Notes: generated by a model not told the origin, from the sequence alone. Shown: positions 1-8,522, counted from the first letter of the stretch. The stretch is DNA of 42,925 bases from Clostridioides difficile (GCF_001299635.1 NZ_JRHN01000040.1:1-42925); one strand, 5' to 3'. Numbers and translations are program-made.

Positions 1-485
1 ATTACAACATAATCAGGCTCAACAGCTTTACTTATTTCTCTAGCTGAAACTCCTTCAAATATTTCTTCGTGAACAACTCCTGCTACGTACAATTCACCTT
101 CAAAGTCTTTGTTAGTATCTTCTGCAAAGTATGAAACAGCTGCCATCATAGCACTTACTTGCCCTTTCATATCAGAAGTTCCTCTACCATATATTTTTCC
201 ATCTACTATTCTCGCTTCAAAAGGAGGAACACTCCATTTACTTGCATCTGGAACTGGAACTGTATCTATATGTCCATCAAATAATATTTTTTTACCTGGT
301 TTGTTTCCTTTTATGCATCCTACTATATTTCCATATCTATCTCTTGACCAGCTATCAAAACCTAGCAAAGCAAAGTTTTCTTCTATTGCTTTTACTACAT
401 TTTCTTCCTGACCTGAATAACTAGCATTTCTTATTAAATCTTGGCATACTTCAGTTAATTGTTTTTTTCTTGTTTCATTTAACAT
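1..485 (-). CDS. ygeY: YgeY-type M20 family metallohydrolase (partial, C-terminus outside window)
   Basis: The first 161 residues of an M20 metallopeptidase/deacylase are visible; the rest lies left of the window. The metal-site motifs GHIDTVP and GRGTSDMKG, followed by VVHEE, are those of the M20 zinc hydrolases of the YgeY/ArgE/DapE group. The start is the ATG at 483-485, preceded by a GGGGGAAT Shine-Dalgarno. It lies 173 bp downstream of dpaL on the same strand with no hairpin between, so it is probably co-transcribed. YgeY beside diaminopropionate ammonia-lyase and a RidA protein matches the Escherichia coli yge-type purine/amino-acid cluster. The substrate cannot be read from sequence; a dipeptide or acylated amino acid feeding the lyase is an inference. 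Confidence 0.85.
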   Translation of the reverse strand, partial: MLNETRKKQLTEVCQDLIRNASYSGQEENVVKAIEENFALLGFDSWSRDRYGNIVGCIKGNKPGKKILFDGHIDTVPVPDASKWSVPPFEARIVDGKIYGRGTSDMKGQVSAMMAAVSYFAEDTNKDFEGELYVAGVVHEEIFEGVSAREISKAVEPDYVV

Positions 486-658
486 TTTGATATTCCCCCA
501 TATAATTTTTAATTTGTTGATGTTTCACTTTGATATTTTACTTTTTTAATTTACTCATACTTTATTTAATTTATTGATTTTTCGCTTCTTTATATTTTAT
601 TTATTAAATTCTTATTTAGACTTTATTTTGATTTTATTTAGTTCTTATTTTAAGTCTT

Positions 659-1873
659 TTATTTGCTTTGGCACTCACCATTCCAAACTATATCTTTATA
701 TTTATCAGGGTCAGTGTCTCCTTCTGTACTTATTAATAATACTTTAGAGTTCTCATCTAATTTTAAAGCTTCTCTTAAGTCTTTTAAATCTTCACTTTCA
801 AGGATTGAAACTAATGCTCCAGTTGTAACTGCTCCAGATTCTCCAGAAATTACTTTTTCATCTCCTCTTAGAGGATTTCCTAGTATTCTCATACCTTTAG
901 CAGAAACCCAGTCTGGTGCTGAAACGAATGCTGATGAATAATTTTTTAACACTTCAAACCCTATAGTATTTGGTTCTCCACAAGCAAGACCAGCCATTAT
1001 AGTTGGCATATCTCCTCCAACAAATCTTGGTTTTCCATCTCCTGCTTCTGCTGATTTATAGTAGCAATCAGCTTCATCAGCTTCTACTACTACTGTTATT
1101 GGGCATTCGTCGTATATTGAAGCAACATATCCTTGAACTGCACCAGCAAGTGAACCAACTCCTGCTTGCACAAATACGTGTGTTGGTCTGTCTACTCCAT
1201 ATTCTTTTAATTGCTCTATAGCTTCTTTAGCCATAGTTCCATATCCTTGCATTATCCATGCTGGAATTTCTTCATATCCGTCCCATGCTGTATCTTGAAC
1301 CATTACTCCGTGGTCATCAGCTTCTGCATAGTCATTAGCTAATCTTACTGCATCATCATAGTTTAAATCTGTTATACTAGCATCTGCTCCTTCTCCTTTG
1401 ATTTTATTTAATCTAAATTCAGAAGAACCTTTTGGCATTAATACAACAGATTTTTGACCTAATTTATTAGCAGTCCAAGCAACTCCTCTACCATGATTCC
1501 CATCTGTAGCCGTAAAGAAAGTTATTTCTCCTAATTTTTCTTTTATTTCCTTTGAAGTTAATTTGTCATATCCTAATTCAGATATATCTGTATCTAATCT
1601 TTGAGCTAAATATCTACCCATAGAATAAGAACCACCTAAAACTTTAAATGCGTTTAATCCAAATCTATAAGATTCATCTTTAACATATATTCCGTTTACT
1701 CCTAGTGATTTTGCTAAGTTATCTAATTTAACTAAAGGAGTTTTTTCATATTGTGGAAAGCTCTCATGGAAAGCTTTAGCCTTTGCAATTTCTTCATCTT
1801 TTAAAAATTCAATCCCTTTTTCTTTTTCCTCAGATTTAGGTAGATTATTTAATTTCCATTTTATTTCTCTCAT
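659..1873 (-). CDS. dpaL: Diaminopropionate ammonia-lyase
   Basis: A 404-residue fold-type II PLP enzyme of the DpaL/YgeX family, which converts 2,3-diaminopropionate to pyruvate and two ammonia. The PLP lysine is K77 in the motif RFGLNAFKVLGG. Other visible family features are TATDGNHGRGVAW (the substrate/PLP-binding loop), a glycine-rich phosphate loop QAGVGSLAGAV, and GDMPTIMAGLACGEPN. The length is normal for the family, and the ATG has an upstream AAAGGGGAAT Shine-Dalgarno. Transcription is probably sigma-54 dependent: a GG-N10-GC promoter lies about 70 bp upstream with enhancer half-sites beyond. The product is cytosolic. It would supply pyruvate and ammonia in an amino-acid fermenter; RidA from the next gene cluster would quench the aminoacrylate intermediate. 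Confidence 0.93.
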   Translation of the reverse strand: MREIKWKLNNLPKSEEKEKGIEFLKDEEIAKAKAFHESFPQYEKTPLVKLDNLAKSLGVNGIYVKDESYRFGLNAFKVLGGSYSMGRYLAQRLDTDISELGYDKLTSKEIKEKLGEITFFTATDGNHGRGVAWTANKLGQKSVVLMPKGSSEFRLNKIKGEGADASITDLNYDDAVRLANDYAEADDHGVMVQDTAWDGYEEIPAWIMQGYGTMAKEAIEQLKEYGVDRPTHVFVQAGVGSLAGAVQGYVASIYDECPITVVVEADEADCYYKSAEAGDGKPRFVGGDMPTIMAGLACGEPNTIGFEVLKNYSSAFVSAPDWVSAKGMRILGNPLRGDEKVISGESGAVTTGALVSILESEDLKDLREALKLDENSKVLLISTEGDTDPDKYKDIVWNGECQSK

Positions 1874-1941
1874 TTATTTTATATTCCCCTTTCAAATTTT
1901 TCGGTGTCATTTTAAGTTTTTATCTTTGTGTCTTCTAGTAA

Positions 1942-1959
1942 AGCAATTACTATGCCAAT
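1942..1959 (-). promoter_or_regulatory. Sigma-54 (-24/-12) promoter of dpaL
   Basis: Read on the minus strand, this is TTGGCATAGTAATTGCTT: GG (plus 1955-1956) and GC (plus 1943-1944) separated by exactly 10 nt, as in the consensus TGGCAY-N5-TTGCW. The start site would be near 1931, about 60 nt upstream of the dpaL ATG. A second near-identical element precedes ridA. Confidence 0.85.
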
Positions 1960-2069
1960 ATTATTTATTCTAAAAATATTTTTTTTATGTTGGAATTACA
2001 TACTTTTATAAAGCTTCTTTAACTTTTATAAATTTTGAATGTGAAAAATAAGATTTATAAAAGAAAAAA

Positions 2070-2118
2070 TTCTCATATTGGGAAATTTTTATCAATACGA
2101 GAATTATCAATTCGAGAA
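2070..2118 (-). promoter_or_regulatory. Upstream activating sequence for the sigma-54 regulator (dpaL copy)
   Basis: Three related half-sites are visible on the plus strand: TTCTCATATTG (2070-2080), its inverted partner CAATACGAGAA (2093-2103), and a direct copy CAATTCGAGAA (2108-2118), 4 nt after the second. The block lies about 115 bp upstream of the -24 element, the usual distance for an enhancer. The same TTCTC / GAGAA / GAGAA arrangement occurs before ridA. The binding protein is inferred to be the regulator encoded at 2265-4061. Confidence 0.7.
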
Positions 2119-2264
2119 ACCGTTTCTTTGTTTTAATTTTTCCTTTATTATGTCTTATTCTTTATCTGTCTACTATTTTGTTAGATATATTACTGTATTT
2201 TATTTTCTATAAATATATGGTTATGACCTTCTATAATTTTATATTTTGATTGTTTATGTTACTA

Positions 2265-4061
2265 CTATTCTTCTTCCAATTTTCTATATAATGTAGCCAA
2301 ACCTATGCCTAAGTCTTTTGCTATTTTTTTCTTTGTCTTTGTATCTCTTCCATACTTATTCAACAACTTACTTATGTAAGTCAACTCTAATTCTTTAATT
2401 GAGAGTATCCTTTCTTGATTTTCTACTATCCCTTCAACTATATCATTTTCAAACGTTATACCTGTACTCTTACATACATTTCCATTAATATTATAATAGT
2501 TCAAAATATCTAATGGAAGCATATCTTTATATATTATTCCATCATCTCCAACTAAATTCATCATATACTCAACTGCATTTTCCAGTTCCCTTATATTTCC
2601 CGGCCAATTATAGTTAATCAACATATTCATAACATTTTCTTCTATTTTATTCAATTGAATACCTAATTCTAAAGAATATTTAGAAGCAAATTTCATCATT
2701 ATTGCTTCAATATCATCTTTTCTTTCCCTAAGGGGTGGCAAATTTATAGGAATTACATTTAGTCTATAGTATAAATCATCCCTAAATTTACCTTCATTTA
2801 CTAGTTTCAGTAAATTTTTATTTGTAGCTGCAATTACTCTTATATCTAAATCAATAAGTTTATTTGACCCAATTCTCGCAAATTTTCTTTCTTGTAAGAC
2901 TCTAAGTAGCTTTGCTTGCAAAGGCATGGACAAATCGCCCATTTCATCAAGAAATATAACACCTTCATTTGCAAGTTCAAATTTACCTACCTTACCACCA
3001 CTACTAGCTCCACTAAATGCTCCCTTTATATATCCAAACAATTCACTTTCAAGAAGGTTTTCTGGAATAGCAGCACAGTTTATAGCAATAAATGGCTTAT
3101 TCCATCTACTACCTTCTGCATGTATAGCTCTAGCAATTAGCTCTTTACCTGTACCACTTTCACCAGTTATAAGGACAGTCGAATTTGATTTTGCTAATTT
3201 CTTAGTTCTCTCTTTAACTTTCACCATAGCTTCTGAATTTCCAATTATAGACTCTATATCACTATTTCCCCATCCACTATTTACCTTTCCATGTCCTTTA
3301 TGGTTGATATATGTCTTGTCAAATATTATTATTTTGTCATATTGATTTATATATGGATATACAGGAATTATTTTGGCATTTATATTATAAATTTTGTTAT
3401 CAATATCAATTTCTAGCAATTCATGTCCATTTGAGGATGATTCAACTGATACTATATTCACTATATTTTCGATTATATTTTTCTCAATATCTAATTTTTT
3501 TAGAGCTATGTTGTTTATATAGGATATTTTGCTATTTATATCCAGTATTATAACGCCTTTTTCAACATTTTCAATTATTTCTATCATCATATTCATTTTT
3601 CTGCTACTATTTTTTGACGCTTCATGTTCTTCTATCTTCATGGAAATTAAATCGCATATATGATTGATAAATTTTAAATAATTATCTATTTTTGCACTTA
3701 TTTCTACTTTTTTAGTTTTATCTGTACTAATAGCACCAATTACCCCTATAGTACGATTATTATATTTTATTGGAACTGCTATTATTACTTTATTTAGGCA
3801 TTTCATGTAATGGGAACATTCTATACAAAGCTGATTATCACATATATCCAATACGACTAATTCCTGACCTGTCTGTATAACTTTATCATAAATAAAACCC
3901 TCAGTAACAACGCTTTCATTTATCTTTGATTTATATAGACCTGTGCCACTAATCCTTATTAATCTATCATCAACTATTTCAATATCTACATCTAATACAC
4001 TAGCTACTGTTTCAGTGTATTTTATCATTTCTTGTTGAAATTCTTTTAATTTACTTAACAT
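2265..4061 (-). CDS. Sigma-54-dependent transcriptional activator (enhancer-binding protein)
   Basis: Modular activator of 598 residues. The N-terminal sensory region (about 1-145) has four closely spaced cysteines (about C74, C79, C82, C88), suggesting a metal, Fe-S or redox site. A PAS-like segment follows (about 155-250), then an AAA+ domain with Walker A GESGTGKE (about 300-307), the sigma-54 contact loop GAFSGA (usually GAFTGA) and Walker [11 protein letters not shown] Fis-type helix-turn-helix at the C-terminus ends [19 protein letters not shown]. The ATG at 4061 is preferred over the in-frame ATG at 4073, because the GGGGGAG Shine-Dalgarno lies between them. It sits between ridA and dpaL, both of which carry sigma-54 promoters, so it is the likely activator of both. 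Its ligand is unknown; diaminopropionate or a precursor is a guess. Confidence 0.92.
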   Translation of the reverse strand: MLSKLKEFQQEMIKYTETVASVLDVDIEIVDDRLIRISGTGLYKSKINESVVTEGFIYDKVIQTGQELVVLDICDNQLCIECSHYMKCLNKVIIAVPIKYNNRTIGVIGAISTDKTKKVEISAKIDNYLKFINHICDLISMKIEEHEASKNSSRKMNMMIEIIENVEKGVIILDINSKISYINNIALKKLDIEKNIIENIVNIVSVESSSNGHELLEIDIDNKIYNINAKIIPVYPYINQYDKIIIFDKTYINHKGHGKVNSGWGNSDIESIIGNSEAMVKVKERTKKLAKSNSTVLITGESGTGKELIARAIHAEGSRWNKPFIAINCAAIPENLLESELFGYIKGAFSGASSGGKVGKFELANEGVIFLDEMGDLSMPLQAKLLRVLQERKFARIGSNKLIDLDIRVIAATNKNLLKLVNEGKFRDDLYYRLNVIPINLPPLRERKDDIEAIMMKFASKYSLELGIQLNKIEENVMNMLINYNWPGNIRELENAVEYMMNLVGDDGIIYKDMLPLDILNYYNINGNVCKSTGITFENDIVEGIVENQERILSIKELELTYISKLLNKYGRDTKTKKKIAKDLGIGLATLYRKLEEE

Positions 4062-4097
4062 AGTCTCCCCCATTATAATTTAATTTACCAAGTTATC

Positions 4098-4126
4098 AGT
4101 TTAGCTATATTTTAACATATAGTCAA
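4098..4126 (-). promoter_or_regulatory. Vegetative (sigma-A) promoter of the sigma-54 activator gene
   Basis: On the minus strand TTGACT (4121-4126) and TAAACT (4098-4103) are 17 bp apart. The predicted start is near 4091, giving a leader of about 30 nt before the ATG at 4061. This suggests the activator is made constitutively while its targets await sigma-54. Confidence 0.6.
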
Positions 4127-4333
4127 TTTTTAAAATATATATAAAACACAAAAAAGCCTTCCTCTTGTAACAGATATATTTTTGGCACAAAATATACATT
4201 ACATGAGAAAAGCTCAATAGTTAAATATTTAGATAGATTTTTATATAGACTTTTTAATATAAACTTTTTTATTTTAATTGTAGACTTTTTTATTAGTTTT
4301 TAATTTTCATTAGTTTTGTTATCATTGTTATTG

Positions 4334-4711
4334 TTATAATACTGCCATTGCTTCAATTTCTAAAACTGCATCTTTTGGTAATTGAGCAACTTGTACACAT
4401 GATCTTGCTGGTGGATTTTCTTTAAAATATGTAGCATACACTTCATTAATATCATTAAAATCTTTTAAATCTTTTACGAATACTGTAGTCTTAAATATTT
4501 TATCCATACTTGTACCAGCTTGCTCTAATATTGCTTTTACATTATCTAAAGAAGCTTTTGTTGCTTCTTTTGGGTCAGATACTAACTCACCAGTTTTCAT
4601 ATCTATTGGAAGTTGACCTGATGTAGAAACTATATTTCCAACTTGTATTGCTTGAGAATATGGTCCAATTGCTCCTGGAGCTTTCTCTGTAGCTATTACT
4701 ACTTTTGACAT
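4334..4711 (-). CDS. ridA: RidA/YjgF-type enamine/imine deaminase
   Basis: A 125-residue protein spanning the full RidA (YjgF/YER057c/UK114) family length. These cytosolic trimers hydrolyse reactive 2-aminoacrylate and related enamines made by PLP lyases. Family hallmarks are present: GAIGPYSQA near the N-terminus, TSGQLP, the substrate-carboxylate arginine R103 in PARSCVQVAQLP, and the C-terminal EIEAMAVL with the conserved Glu. The ATG has an AGGAGG-type Shine-Dalgarno. It has its own sigma-54 promoter at 4871-4884 and enhancer element at 4991-5037, so it is co-regulated with dpaL, whose reaction passes through aminoacrylate-type intermediates. That makes detoxification its likely job here. 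Confidence 0.93.
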   Translation of the reverse strand: MSKVVIATEKAPGAIGPYSQAIQVGNIVSTSGQLPIDMKTGELVSDPKEATKASLDNVKAILEQAGTSMDKIFKTTVFVKDLKDFNDINEVYATYFKENPPARSCVQVAQLPKDAVLEIEAMAVL

Positions 4712-4869
4712 AATTTCACCTCCTATTATTAGGCTATATTTACAGGAAAATAAAATTTCCTAAACACCAATATCAATATGAACCTTTAGATTAAATTTCA
4801 AATCTAAAACTTCAAATAATCAATACTCAGATGATTATATTTATTTGTGTTCATGTTAACTTTTATTAA

Positions 4870-4887
4870 AGCAATTAACATGCCAAA
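4870..4887 (-). promoter_or_regulatory. Sigma-54 (-24/-12) promoter of ridA
   Basis: The minus strand reads TTTGGCATGTTAATTGCTTT: GG (plus 4883-4884), 10 nt, GC (plus 4871-4872). It is nearly the same as the dpaL promoter. The start site would be near 4860, leaving a leader of about 150 nt. Confidence 0.85.
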
Positions 4888-4990
4888 TTTTACCTATATA
4901 TAAAATTTTGTGAAGTCATTCAAACTAGTAACATCTAAATATTTTTGTAAGAAAATGCTTCAAAATTACTTTTTCCTAATGTCAATTTTT

Positions 4991-5037
4991 TTCTCATATC
5001 TAGAATTTTACCAACTTGAGAATTCTTGTTTTGAGAA
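4991..5037 (-). promoter_or_regulatory. Upstream activating sequence for the sigma-54 regulator (ridA copy)
   Basis: Plus-strand half-sites TTCTCATATCT (4991-5001), CAACTTGAGAA (5012-5022) and TGTTTTGAGAA (5027-5037) repeat the order, orientation and 4-nt second spacing of the element at 2070-2118. The first spacer is 10 rather than 12 nt. The distance to the -24 element is about 107 bp, against about 114 bp for dpaL. Confidence 0.7.
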
Positions 5038-5073
5038 TTTATAGATTAAAACTGGCTTCTTAATCTCAAATCA

Positions 5074-5472
5074 TCAAGTTATTATGTATGAAAGGACTAT
5101 AGTTGACAATCCAACTACTATAAATAATAAAACCTTTACCCAAACCTTATTTACTCTAGTTATCATAGAGCCTATTGAAAATATAATAGCCAAATATAAT
5201 AGTAACCAAAAAATTATCAATACCCATCACCATTGCTGAGAACTTACAGGTTTCCCTTTTAATAATCTTACTTCACAACATTACCCCTCTCATAATAAGT
5301 TCATAATCTATGATTAAATTATTATGTTGATTATCTCCCAGCAACTTTCTCCTTTCCTATTTTTTAAATCTTTTATAGAATTGTATCATGTCTAAGTGAA
5401 TTTTCATACTATTAAGTCTTTTTTCTAATAAAGCATTAGCTCTCATTCTATGCCCAATAATGTAAGATTGTA
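5074..5472 (-). pseudogene. Decayed remnant: regulator-like C-terminus plus small two-TM membrane protein
   Basis: This part of the 850-bp gap between ridA and the next gene has coding-like minus-strand fragments. One (5357-5472) encodes an amphipathic C-terminus containing HRMRANALLEKRLNSMKIHL and ending at a stop at 5357-5359. It is followed by a good AGGAAAGGAG Shine-Dalgarno and a TTG-initiated frame that stops after about 20 codons. After a frame change and one further stop, an open stretch (5074-5220) encodes two hydrophobic helices (LIIFWLLLYLAIIFSIGSM and VLLFIVVGLSTIVLSYIIT). This fits a degraded two-gene unit. The family is not recognised. A functional 48-residue membrane peptide starting at TTG 5220 cannot be excluded. 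Confidence 0.4.
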
Positions 5473-5562
5473 GTTATTTTATTGATTTCAATAAATTTAT
5501 TTAATATACTGATATTAATTATTCTTATATGAAATTATTATTTATTAGGGGGATTTTTTAAT

Positions 5563-6048
5563 ATGGGTAAAAGTGAATTAACAGCAGAAACAACAGAGGA
5601 AATGTTAAAAGTATTAAGTGGTAAAGATTATAATATTGCTTGTGATTTACATGAACTTGGCAAATCATTAGATTGCAAAATTGAGCCAAAGACAGGAGCT
5701 CGTTCTTACAAAATAGTATATTCAACTAAAAAACCAAAACGTAGCTTATTTACTATTGAATGTAACGAAAAAAAATGGAGAGTTAAAGCAAATCTTTTTC
5801 ATCTAAATTCATATAAAAATTCTGTAGAGGAATGCTCTAAAACTATTAAGGAGAGTATCACTAAAACTCGAACTTGTAAAAAATGTAATTCAAAGTGTAT
5901 TGGTGGTTCTTCATTTGAATTGGATGGAAAGTCTTACTTAACTTGTATAGGAAGTGGTCATTATTTTGCAAATATGGAAGATACTGATTGGAAAAGTCTA
6001 GAAGAATTAATTACTAAAGAAAATAACATCATGCAAGAATCTGTATAA
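5563..6048 (+). CDS. Hypothetical protein with C-terminal Cys cluster
   Basis: A soluble 161-residue protein without signal peptide or membrane segment; I do not recognise the family. The ATG follows a TAGGGGGATT Shine-Dalgarno. The N-terminal 80 residues are mixed alpha/beta and lysine-rich. Near residues 105-131 there is a cysteine set, TCKKCNSKC followed by LTC, resembling a treble-clef or zinc-ribbon knuckle with CxxC spacing. It is transcribed alone and ends at a shared bidirectional hairpin at 6111-6140. No neighbour suggests a function. Confidence 0.75.
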   Translation: MGKSELTAETTEEMLKVLSGKDYNIACDLHELGKSLDCKIEPKTGARSYKIVYSTKKPKRSLFTIECNEKKWRVKANLFHLNSYKNSVEECSKTIKESITKTRTCKKCNSKCIGGSSFELDGKSYLTCIGSGHYFANMEDTDWKSLEELITKENNIMQESV

Positions 6049-6110
6049 TTTTTTATAGTGATTATTAAAATATACGAGTGGCACTAGGTATTTAAATAAA
6101 TATTGTAAAT

Positions 6111-6140
6111 AAAGGACAGATTAAAATTAATCTGTCCTTT
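6111..6140. terminator. Bidirectional intrinsic terminator
   Basis: Perfect inverted repeat AAAGGACAGATTAA / TTAATCTGTCCTTT with a 2-nt loop, flanked by A and T runs. It lies between the convergent genes ending at 6048 (+) and 6157 (-). Confidence 0.85.
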
Positions 6141-6156
6141 ATTATATACAAACGTA

Positions 6157-6696
6157 CTATACCAACTTGCCCATTTCATATGCCTCTTTCATTGACTCGC
6201 TTCCCTTAATCTCTCCTACATGCCAAACTCCTACACCATATACTATACCTTTTTCCTTAGACCCATTTAAACATGATGTAAACCCTCTAAATCCTTCTAT
6301 TGTTCTTTCCATATCATCCACATTTTTATCTGCTGCTGCAACAATAAAATAGAAATCTTTATCACAAATTTCAGTATATCCAGAACAAGTTCTATCAATC
6401 ATAGTTTTCATTTGTCCATTCATAGTATAAAAATAAACTGGAGTTGCCAAAACAATCACATCTGCTTTAATCATTTTTTCAAGAATTTCTCCCATATCAT
6501 CCTTCTGTGGACAACTTGCTCCTTTTTCATAACATGCACCACATCCAGTACAATAGTTAACATCTTTATCTTTTAGAAATATCTTCTCTACTTTATTTTT
6601 TGATTCTAATGCCCCCTGCATAAATTGGTCACACAATAAATCAGAATTTCCACCTTTTCTAGGGCTTGCAGACACTATTAATACATTTTTACTCAT
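6157..6696 (-). CDS. Flavodoxin-family / iron-sulfur flavoprotein NAD(P)H oxidoreductase
   Basis: A 179-residue flavodoxin-fold protein of the NADPH-dependent FMN reductase type. The N-terminal SASPRKGGNSDLL is the FMN phosphate loop. Cysteines C49, C52, C55 and C62 (CTGCGACYEKGASC) form the compact motif of iron-sulfur flavoproteins of anaerobes. The segment ATPVYFYTMNGQMKTMIDR is the usual dimer/flavin region. It starts 16 bp after the MerR gene, with a GGAAGT-type Shine-Dalgarno, so it is in the MerR operon and possibly in a larger reductase-MerR-flavodoxin unit. The expected role is low-potential electron transfer or quinone/electrophile reduction; the substrate is unknown. Confidence 0.88.
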   Translation of the reverse strand: MSKNVLIVSASPRKGGNSDLLCDQFMQGALESKNKVEKIFLKDKDVNYCTGCGACYEKGASCPQKDDMGEILEKMIKADVIVLATPVYFYTMNGQMKTMIDRTCSGYTEICDKDFYFIVAAADKNVDDMERTIEGFRGFTSCLNGSKEKGIVYGVGVWHVGEIKGSESMKEAYEMGKLV

Positions 6697-6712
6697 AATA
6701 TACTTCCTCCAC

Positions 6713-7102
6713 TTATTTATTCATACTGTTTTCTAATGTCTTTTCTTTTTCAACAAGACCTTCTTCATATCTATCAATCTTAAAATTTAATCGTTCCAAA
6801 GTTTTTTGCATTTCTTCCATTCTTTTAGCTAATTGATTTCTCTGTTCTATCAAAAGTTCTTTTCTCGCTTGAATAGTACTATTTCCCTGTTGAAACATAG
6901 CCACATATTCAATCAGTGTCTCAATAGAAAGGCCTGCACTTCTCATACATTTTATAAAATTAACCCACTCGCAATCTTTTTCTGTAAAAGACCTAATCCC
7001 ACTTTTATTTCTACCTACAGGTGGTATCAGACCAATGCGTTCATAGTATCGTAAAGTATCTGCTGAAAGCTCGTATTTTTTGCTAACTTCTGAAATCGTC
7101 AT
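6713..7102 (-). CDS. MerR-family regulator, AdhR/NmlR-like
   Basis: A 129-residue regulator. The N-terminal winged helix (about 1-70) begins MTISEVSKKYELSADTLRYY, with the family GLIPP and GIRSF motifs, followed by a long dimerisation coiled coil (about 78-120). Its FIKCMRSAGLSIE segment puts a cysteine at position 52, the residue that in Bacillus subtilis AdhR reacts with aldehydes. AdhR-like proteins activate promoters with 19-bp spacers. Exactly such a promoter, with a CTTG-N10-CAAG-like palindrome, lies upstream of the reductase at 8492-8522 and of the cupin gene at 38386-38416. No such operator precedes this gene itself, so it may be expressed from the reductase promoter 1.4 kb upstream. 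Aldehyde or electrophile sensing is inferred. Confidence 0.88.
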   Translation of the reverse strand: MTISEVSKKYELSADTLRYYERIGLIPPVGRNKSGIRSFTEKDCEWVNFIKCMRSAGLSIETLIEYVAMFQQGNSTIQARKELLIEQRNQLAKRMEEMQKTLERLNFKIDRYEEGLVEKEKTLENSMNK

Positions 7103-7170
7103 ACATATATACCTCTCTCTTGATATTGTATAGATTAAAATATCATTAAATAACTTAAATAATATTCTAT

Positions 7171-7285
7171 CGAAATTGCTTATTCTGTTTATCTATATTT
7201 GGTAAATTATCAAAACTATTTGCCCTATTTATCTACATATAATTATTTTTTAAAATTATTTATCCTGTTTATTTATATCTATTAA
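7171..7285. repeat. Three imperfect 40-bp tandem copies
   Basis: Segments starting at 7171, 7211 and 7251 share the pattern AAA-N-T-N-TT-N4-CT-N-TTTAT-N-TA-N-AT with a strict 40-nt period. They fill the spacer between the reductase stop and the MerR gene. They are AT-rich and diverged, and no hairpin is evident. Confidence 0.5.
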
Positions 7286-8407
7286 TTATTTTTCAAAGAT
7301 TTCTGCCACATTCTTTAAGGCATCTATAATTTTAATATGTTGTGGGCAACTTTCCTCACATTGTTTACATCCAATACAATCTGATGCTTTACCATAAGTC
7401 TTAGTATAGTTATTATAGTAAACCATCTGTGTCGAAAATCCAGTATTAAGAGCTTGTTTTTCTGAATTGTACAATGCAAAGTAGTTTGGAATAGCAATAT
7501 TCTTTGGACATCCCTCTACACAATATTGACATGCAGTACATGGAACTGCAATTGATTCATTAATAATTTCTACAGCTTCATCTATAACATCATATTCATC
7601 TTTTGTGAATGGTTTGAAGTCTTGCATATACCCTGTATTGTCTAATAATTGTTCCATATTTGACATTCCACTTAAGACCATCATTACATTGTCTTTACTT
7701 GCTGCAAAACGGATTGCCCAAGATGGTATTGACATATCTGGATTATAGTCATGGAATAACTTCTCTGCTTTTTCTGGTATTTTGGCAAGTGTACCACCTT
7801 TTACTGGTTCCATAACAATCACAGGTTTATTGTGTTTCTCTGCTATCTCATAGCATTTTCTAGACTGTATGCTTTCATTGTCCCAGTCTATATAGTTAAT
7901 CTGTAATTGCACAAAATCTACTTCTGGATGCTCAGTCAAGACTTCATCTAATAATTCTGCACTATCATGAAAAGAAAAACCAATATTCTTTATTTTCCCT
8001 TCCTTTTTCTTTTCTTCAATAAACTTAAAACTATCAAATTTTTTAGCTATTTCATAATGTGACACACCTATATTATGTAGAAGATAATAATCAAAATAAT
8101 CTACACCACACTTTTCTAACTGCTCATTAAAAATAGTCTCTTGTTCTTCTTTTTTCTTTAAAACCATTAATGGTAGTTTTGTAGCTACAGTAAAGCTATC
8201 TCTTTTATGTCTCTTTACTAAAGATTCTCTAAGTGCTATCTCACTTTTTCCCATGTGATATACATAGGCTGTATCAAAATATGTAAATCCTCTCTCCAAG
8301 AAAGTATCAACCATTTTATTTAAATATTCCATATCAATAGTTGTAACATCATTTTCATCTTTTATTGGTAAACGCATTAATCCAAAACCTAATTTTTTTG
8401 CCTCCAT
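7286..8407 (-). CDS. Aldo/keto reductase with C-terminal double [4Fe-4S] domain
   Basis: The protein has 373 residues from the ATG at 8407. The preferred start has a GGGGGAAG Shine-Dalgarno 7 nt upstream; a longer frame back to 8485 would begin at the predicted transcription start and is not favoured. The TIM-barrel AKR domain (about 1-290) has [21 protein letters not shown] (catalytic Asp/Tyr), the catalytic histidine in YYLLHNIG, and [12 protein letters not shown]. The C-terminus carries two ferredoxin cysteine sets, [12 protein letters not shown] and [12 protein letters not shown]. Such ferredoxin-type AKRs occur in anaerobes and reduce carbonyls or quinones. The palindromic MerR-type promoter upstream and the MerR and flavodoxin genes downstream suggest an aldehyde/electrophile detoxification operon. 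Confidence 0.9.
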   Translation of the reverse strand: MEAKKLGFGLMRLPIKDENDVTTIDMEYLNKMVDTFLERGFTYFDTAYVYHMGKSEIALRESLVKRHKRDSFTVATKLPLMVLKKKEEQETIFNEQLEKCGVDYFDYYLLHNIGVSHYEIAKKFDSFKFIEEKKKEGKIKNIGFSFHDSAELLDEVLTEHPEVDFVQLQINYIDWDNESIQSRKCYEIAEKHNKPVIVMEPVKGGTLAKIPEKAEKLFHDYNPDMSIPSWAIRFAASKDNVMMVLSGMSNMEQLLDNTGYMQDFKPFTKDEYDVIDEAVEIINESIAVPCTACQYCVEGCPKNIAIPNYFALYNSEKQALNTGFSTQMVYYNNYTKTYGKASDCIGCKQCEESCPQHIKIIDALKNVAEIFEK

Positions 8408-8491
8408 TGCTTTACTTCCCCCTTTAAAACTTATTTGTTTTATTTCTCTCTTAACTTCTCTTTTGAATATATATAATTCTTGCATAATTAT

Positions 8492-8522
8492 ACTTTACTA
8501 CTTGGAGTTAACTTCAAGTCAA
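8492..8522 (-). promoter_or_regulatory. MerR-type promoter and palindromic operator of the aldo/keto reductase
   Basis: The minus strand has TTGACT (plus 8517-8522), a 19-bp spacer and TAAAGT (plus 8492-8497). An imperfect palindrome ACTTGGAGTTAACTTCAAGT (8500-8519), centred on GTTAAC, fills the spacer. A long 19-bp spacer with the operator inside is the signature of promoters activated by MerR proteins. The cupin promoter at 38386-38416 has the same design. Confidence 0.75.

Noticed and set aside
109-424. Open frames on the plus strand opposite the YgeY gene.
   Set aside because: No ribosome site and no family resemblance; the minus-strand frame has clear M20 metal-site motifs.
4181-4204. 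TTGGCAC-like sequence on the plus strand resembling a sigma-54 promoter.
   Set aside because: At the -12 position (10 nt after GG) there is AC, not GC, and it would drive transcription antisense to ridA with no gene to serve.
8408-8485. Longer N-terminus for the aldo/keto reductase starting at 8485.
   Set aside because: The predicted transcription start of the MerR-type promoter is at about 8485, and a strong GGGGGAAG site precedes the ATG at 8407.
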